Shown here: positions 63,473 through 64,000 of the stretch, in pieces
Position numbering within the stretch: the stretch's first letter is position 1
Layout: each line of letters opens with the position of its first letter
Source of the DNA: Colius striatus
Lineage: Eukaryota; Chordata; Aves; Coliiformes; Coliidae
Length of the DNA: 64,000 nucleotides
Reading direction: 5' to 3'
NCBI RefSeq assembly: GCF_028858725.1
Contig: NC_084789.1
Coordinates: 40,589,211-40,653,210, forward strand
Translations under genes and position numbers: made by a program
Notes under the pieces: generated by a model
Told to the model about the DNA's origin: nothing
What the model saw: the letters and a program-made list of their open reading frames with translations, nothing else
Database searches by the model: none

Positions 63473-64000
63473 TGTGAGAAATATTGATGTTGCTTTTGCA
63501 GAATTAGAAGGAAATGAAGACAAGGAATTTTGACTGTTATCTGCCTCTGTGTAATGTAAAACAGTGGACTGACCATAAGACTGTTATCTGTTTGTTTGTA
63601 ATGTTAACTAGAGTTTTAAATCTCAGGACTGTGGGGAATGGGTGATAATATACAAAAATCAGACATCCCCTGAGGGGATGTCATCATCATATGATGACAT
63701 TATCCGCCTAGACAAAGACACAACCTGTCCCCGATTTTGCATGTAAATTAGGTCTTTTCTTCCTTTCATTTACGTGGTGTCTCCTGGTGATGGCCTGTGA
63801 TGGTCTTTGGGGCCTTGGGAGATGAAGGCTGATAAGTCCTGAGGCTTTCTCACCCCTGATCTTTGCACAACTTTAGATATCACTTGGTCCCTTGCAGAAC
63901 CGGTTTCTGTCCTCAAGGAAGTTGGAGGACCCCGGAGGTATTGTGTGAGGAGATAAGCACGACCTTTTTACAGCTTGTGTGAATTTTGTCCTGTCTGAAA
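63473..64000 (+). repeat. Start of a class I LTR, runs off the right edge
   Basis: It begins TGTGAGAAATATTGATGTTGCTTTTGCAG and shares this start and the CAGACATCCCCTGAGGGGA block with the LTR at 40260-41227 (opposite orientation). No polypurine tract precedes it, so it may be a separate solo insertion. Confidence 0.72.

Noticed and set aside
1-64000. CRISPR arrays, bacterial operons, tRNA or rRNA genes
   Set aside because: None seen; repeats are LTR, CR1 or simple-sequence in nature and the window is vertebrate nuclear DNA.

Overview
This window looks like vertebrate, almost certainly avian, nuclear DNA. Seven CR1 LINE pieces of the bird type lie in it: endonuclease/RT remnants, an ORF1 esterase, and 3' ends carrying the ATTCTATGA-like repeat. 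There are also at least five retroviral insertions and three exon-split host genes in the conserved order RAPGEFL1 - WIPF2 - CDC6, all on the minus strand. In human these genes are neighbours in the same order and orientation (17q21 block); in chicken the block is on a small GC-rich chromosome, as far as I recall. No bacterial features, tRNA/rRNA genes or CRISPR arrays were seen.

Layout. 1-2780: 5' part of a minus-strand gammaretrovirus-like provirus (A) that runs off the left edge. 2840-4022: CR1 endonuclease remnant. 4054-7322: CDC6 exons, with a 1.3 kb solo LTR in an intron and a CpG-rich promoter with an E2F-like site near 7670. 10817-14662: WIPF2 coding exons. 14.7-28.3 kb: probably WIPF2 intron 1, holding CR1 pieces, a solo LTR and a class II (beta/alpharetrovirus-like) provirus (18.96-24.0 kb) that is itself split by an ERVL-type solo LTR. 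27.8-28.5 kb: CpG-island promoter of WIPF2 with a repeated YY1-like motif. 28903-37287: RAPGEFL1 exons, split by a 3.1 kb CR1 copy and another solo LTR. 38.2-43.4 kb: minus-strand env-bearing class I remnant (C) with an unusual PPT-LTR-PBS order. 43420-48824: plus-strand ERVL-type provirus, 3' truncated, with a 6-bp-TSD solo LTR in its pol gene. 48825-62630: plus-strand class I provirus (B) with gag, pol, env and 3' LTR, whose RNase H region is split by a complete, young ERVL provirus (52269-58521, minus strand, 5-bp TSD). 62631-64000: a further pol remnant and the start of another LTR.

How it fits together. The three host genes show shared decay: CDC6 and RAPGEFL1 carry frameshifts and damaged splice sites, and WIPF2 has a homopolymer frameshift and no visible last coding exon. 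With the very high ERV load, this suggests a decaying duplicate of the block on a repeat-rich, poorly recombining chromosome, but indel errors in the assembly are a real alternative. The ERVs give a relative insertion order by nesting. Three retroviral lineages here place pol in the same frame as gag behind a single stop codon. Both ERVL copies carry a hydrophobic, apparently multi-pass region ahead of the capsid-like part of gag, which is the most novel-looking feature in the window.
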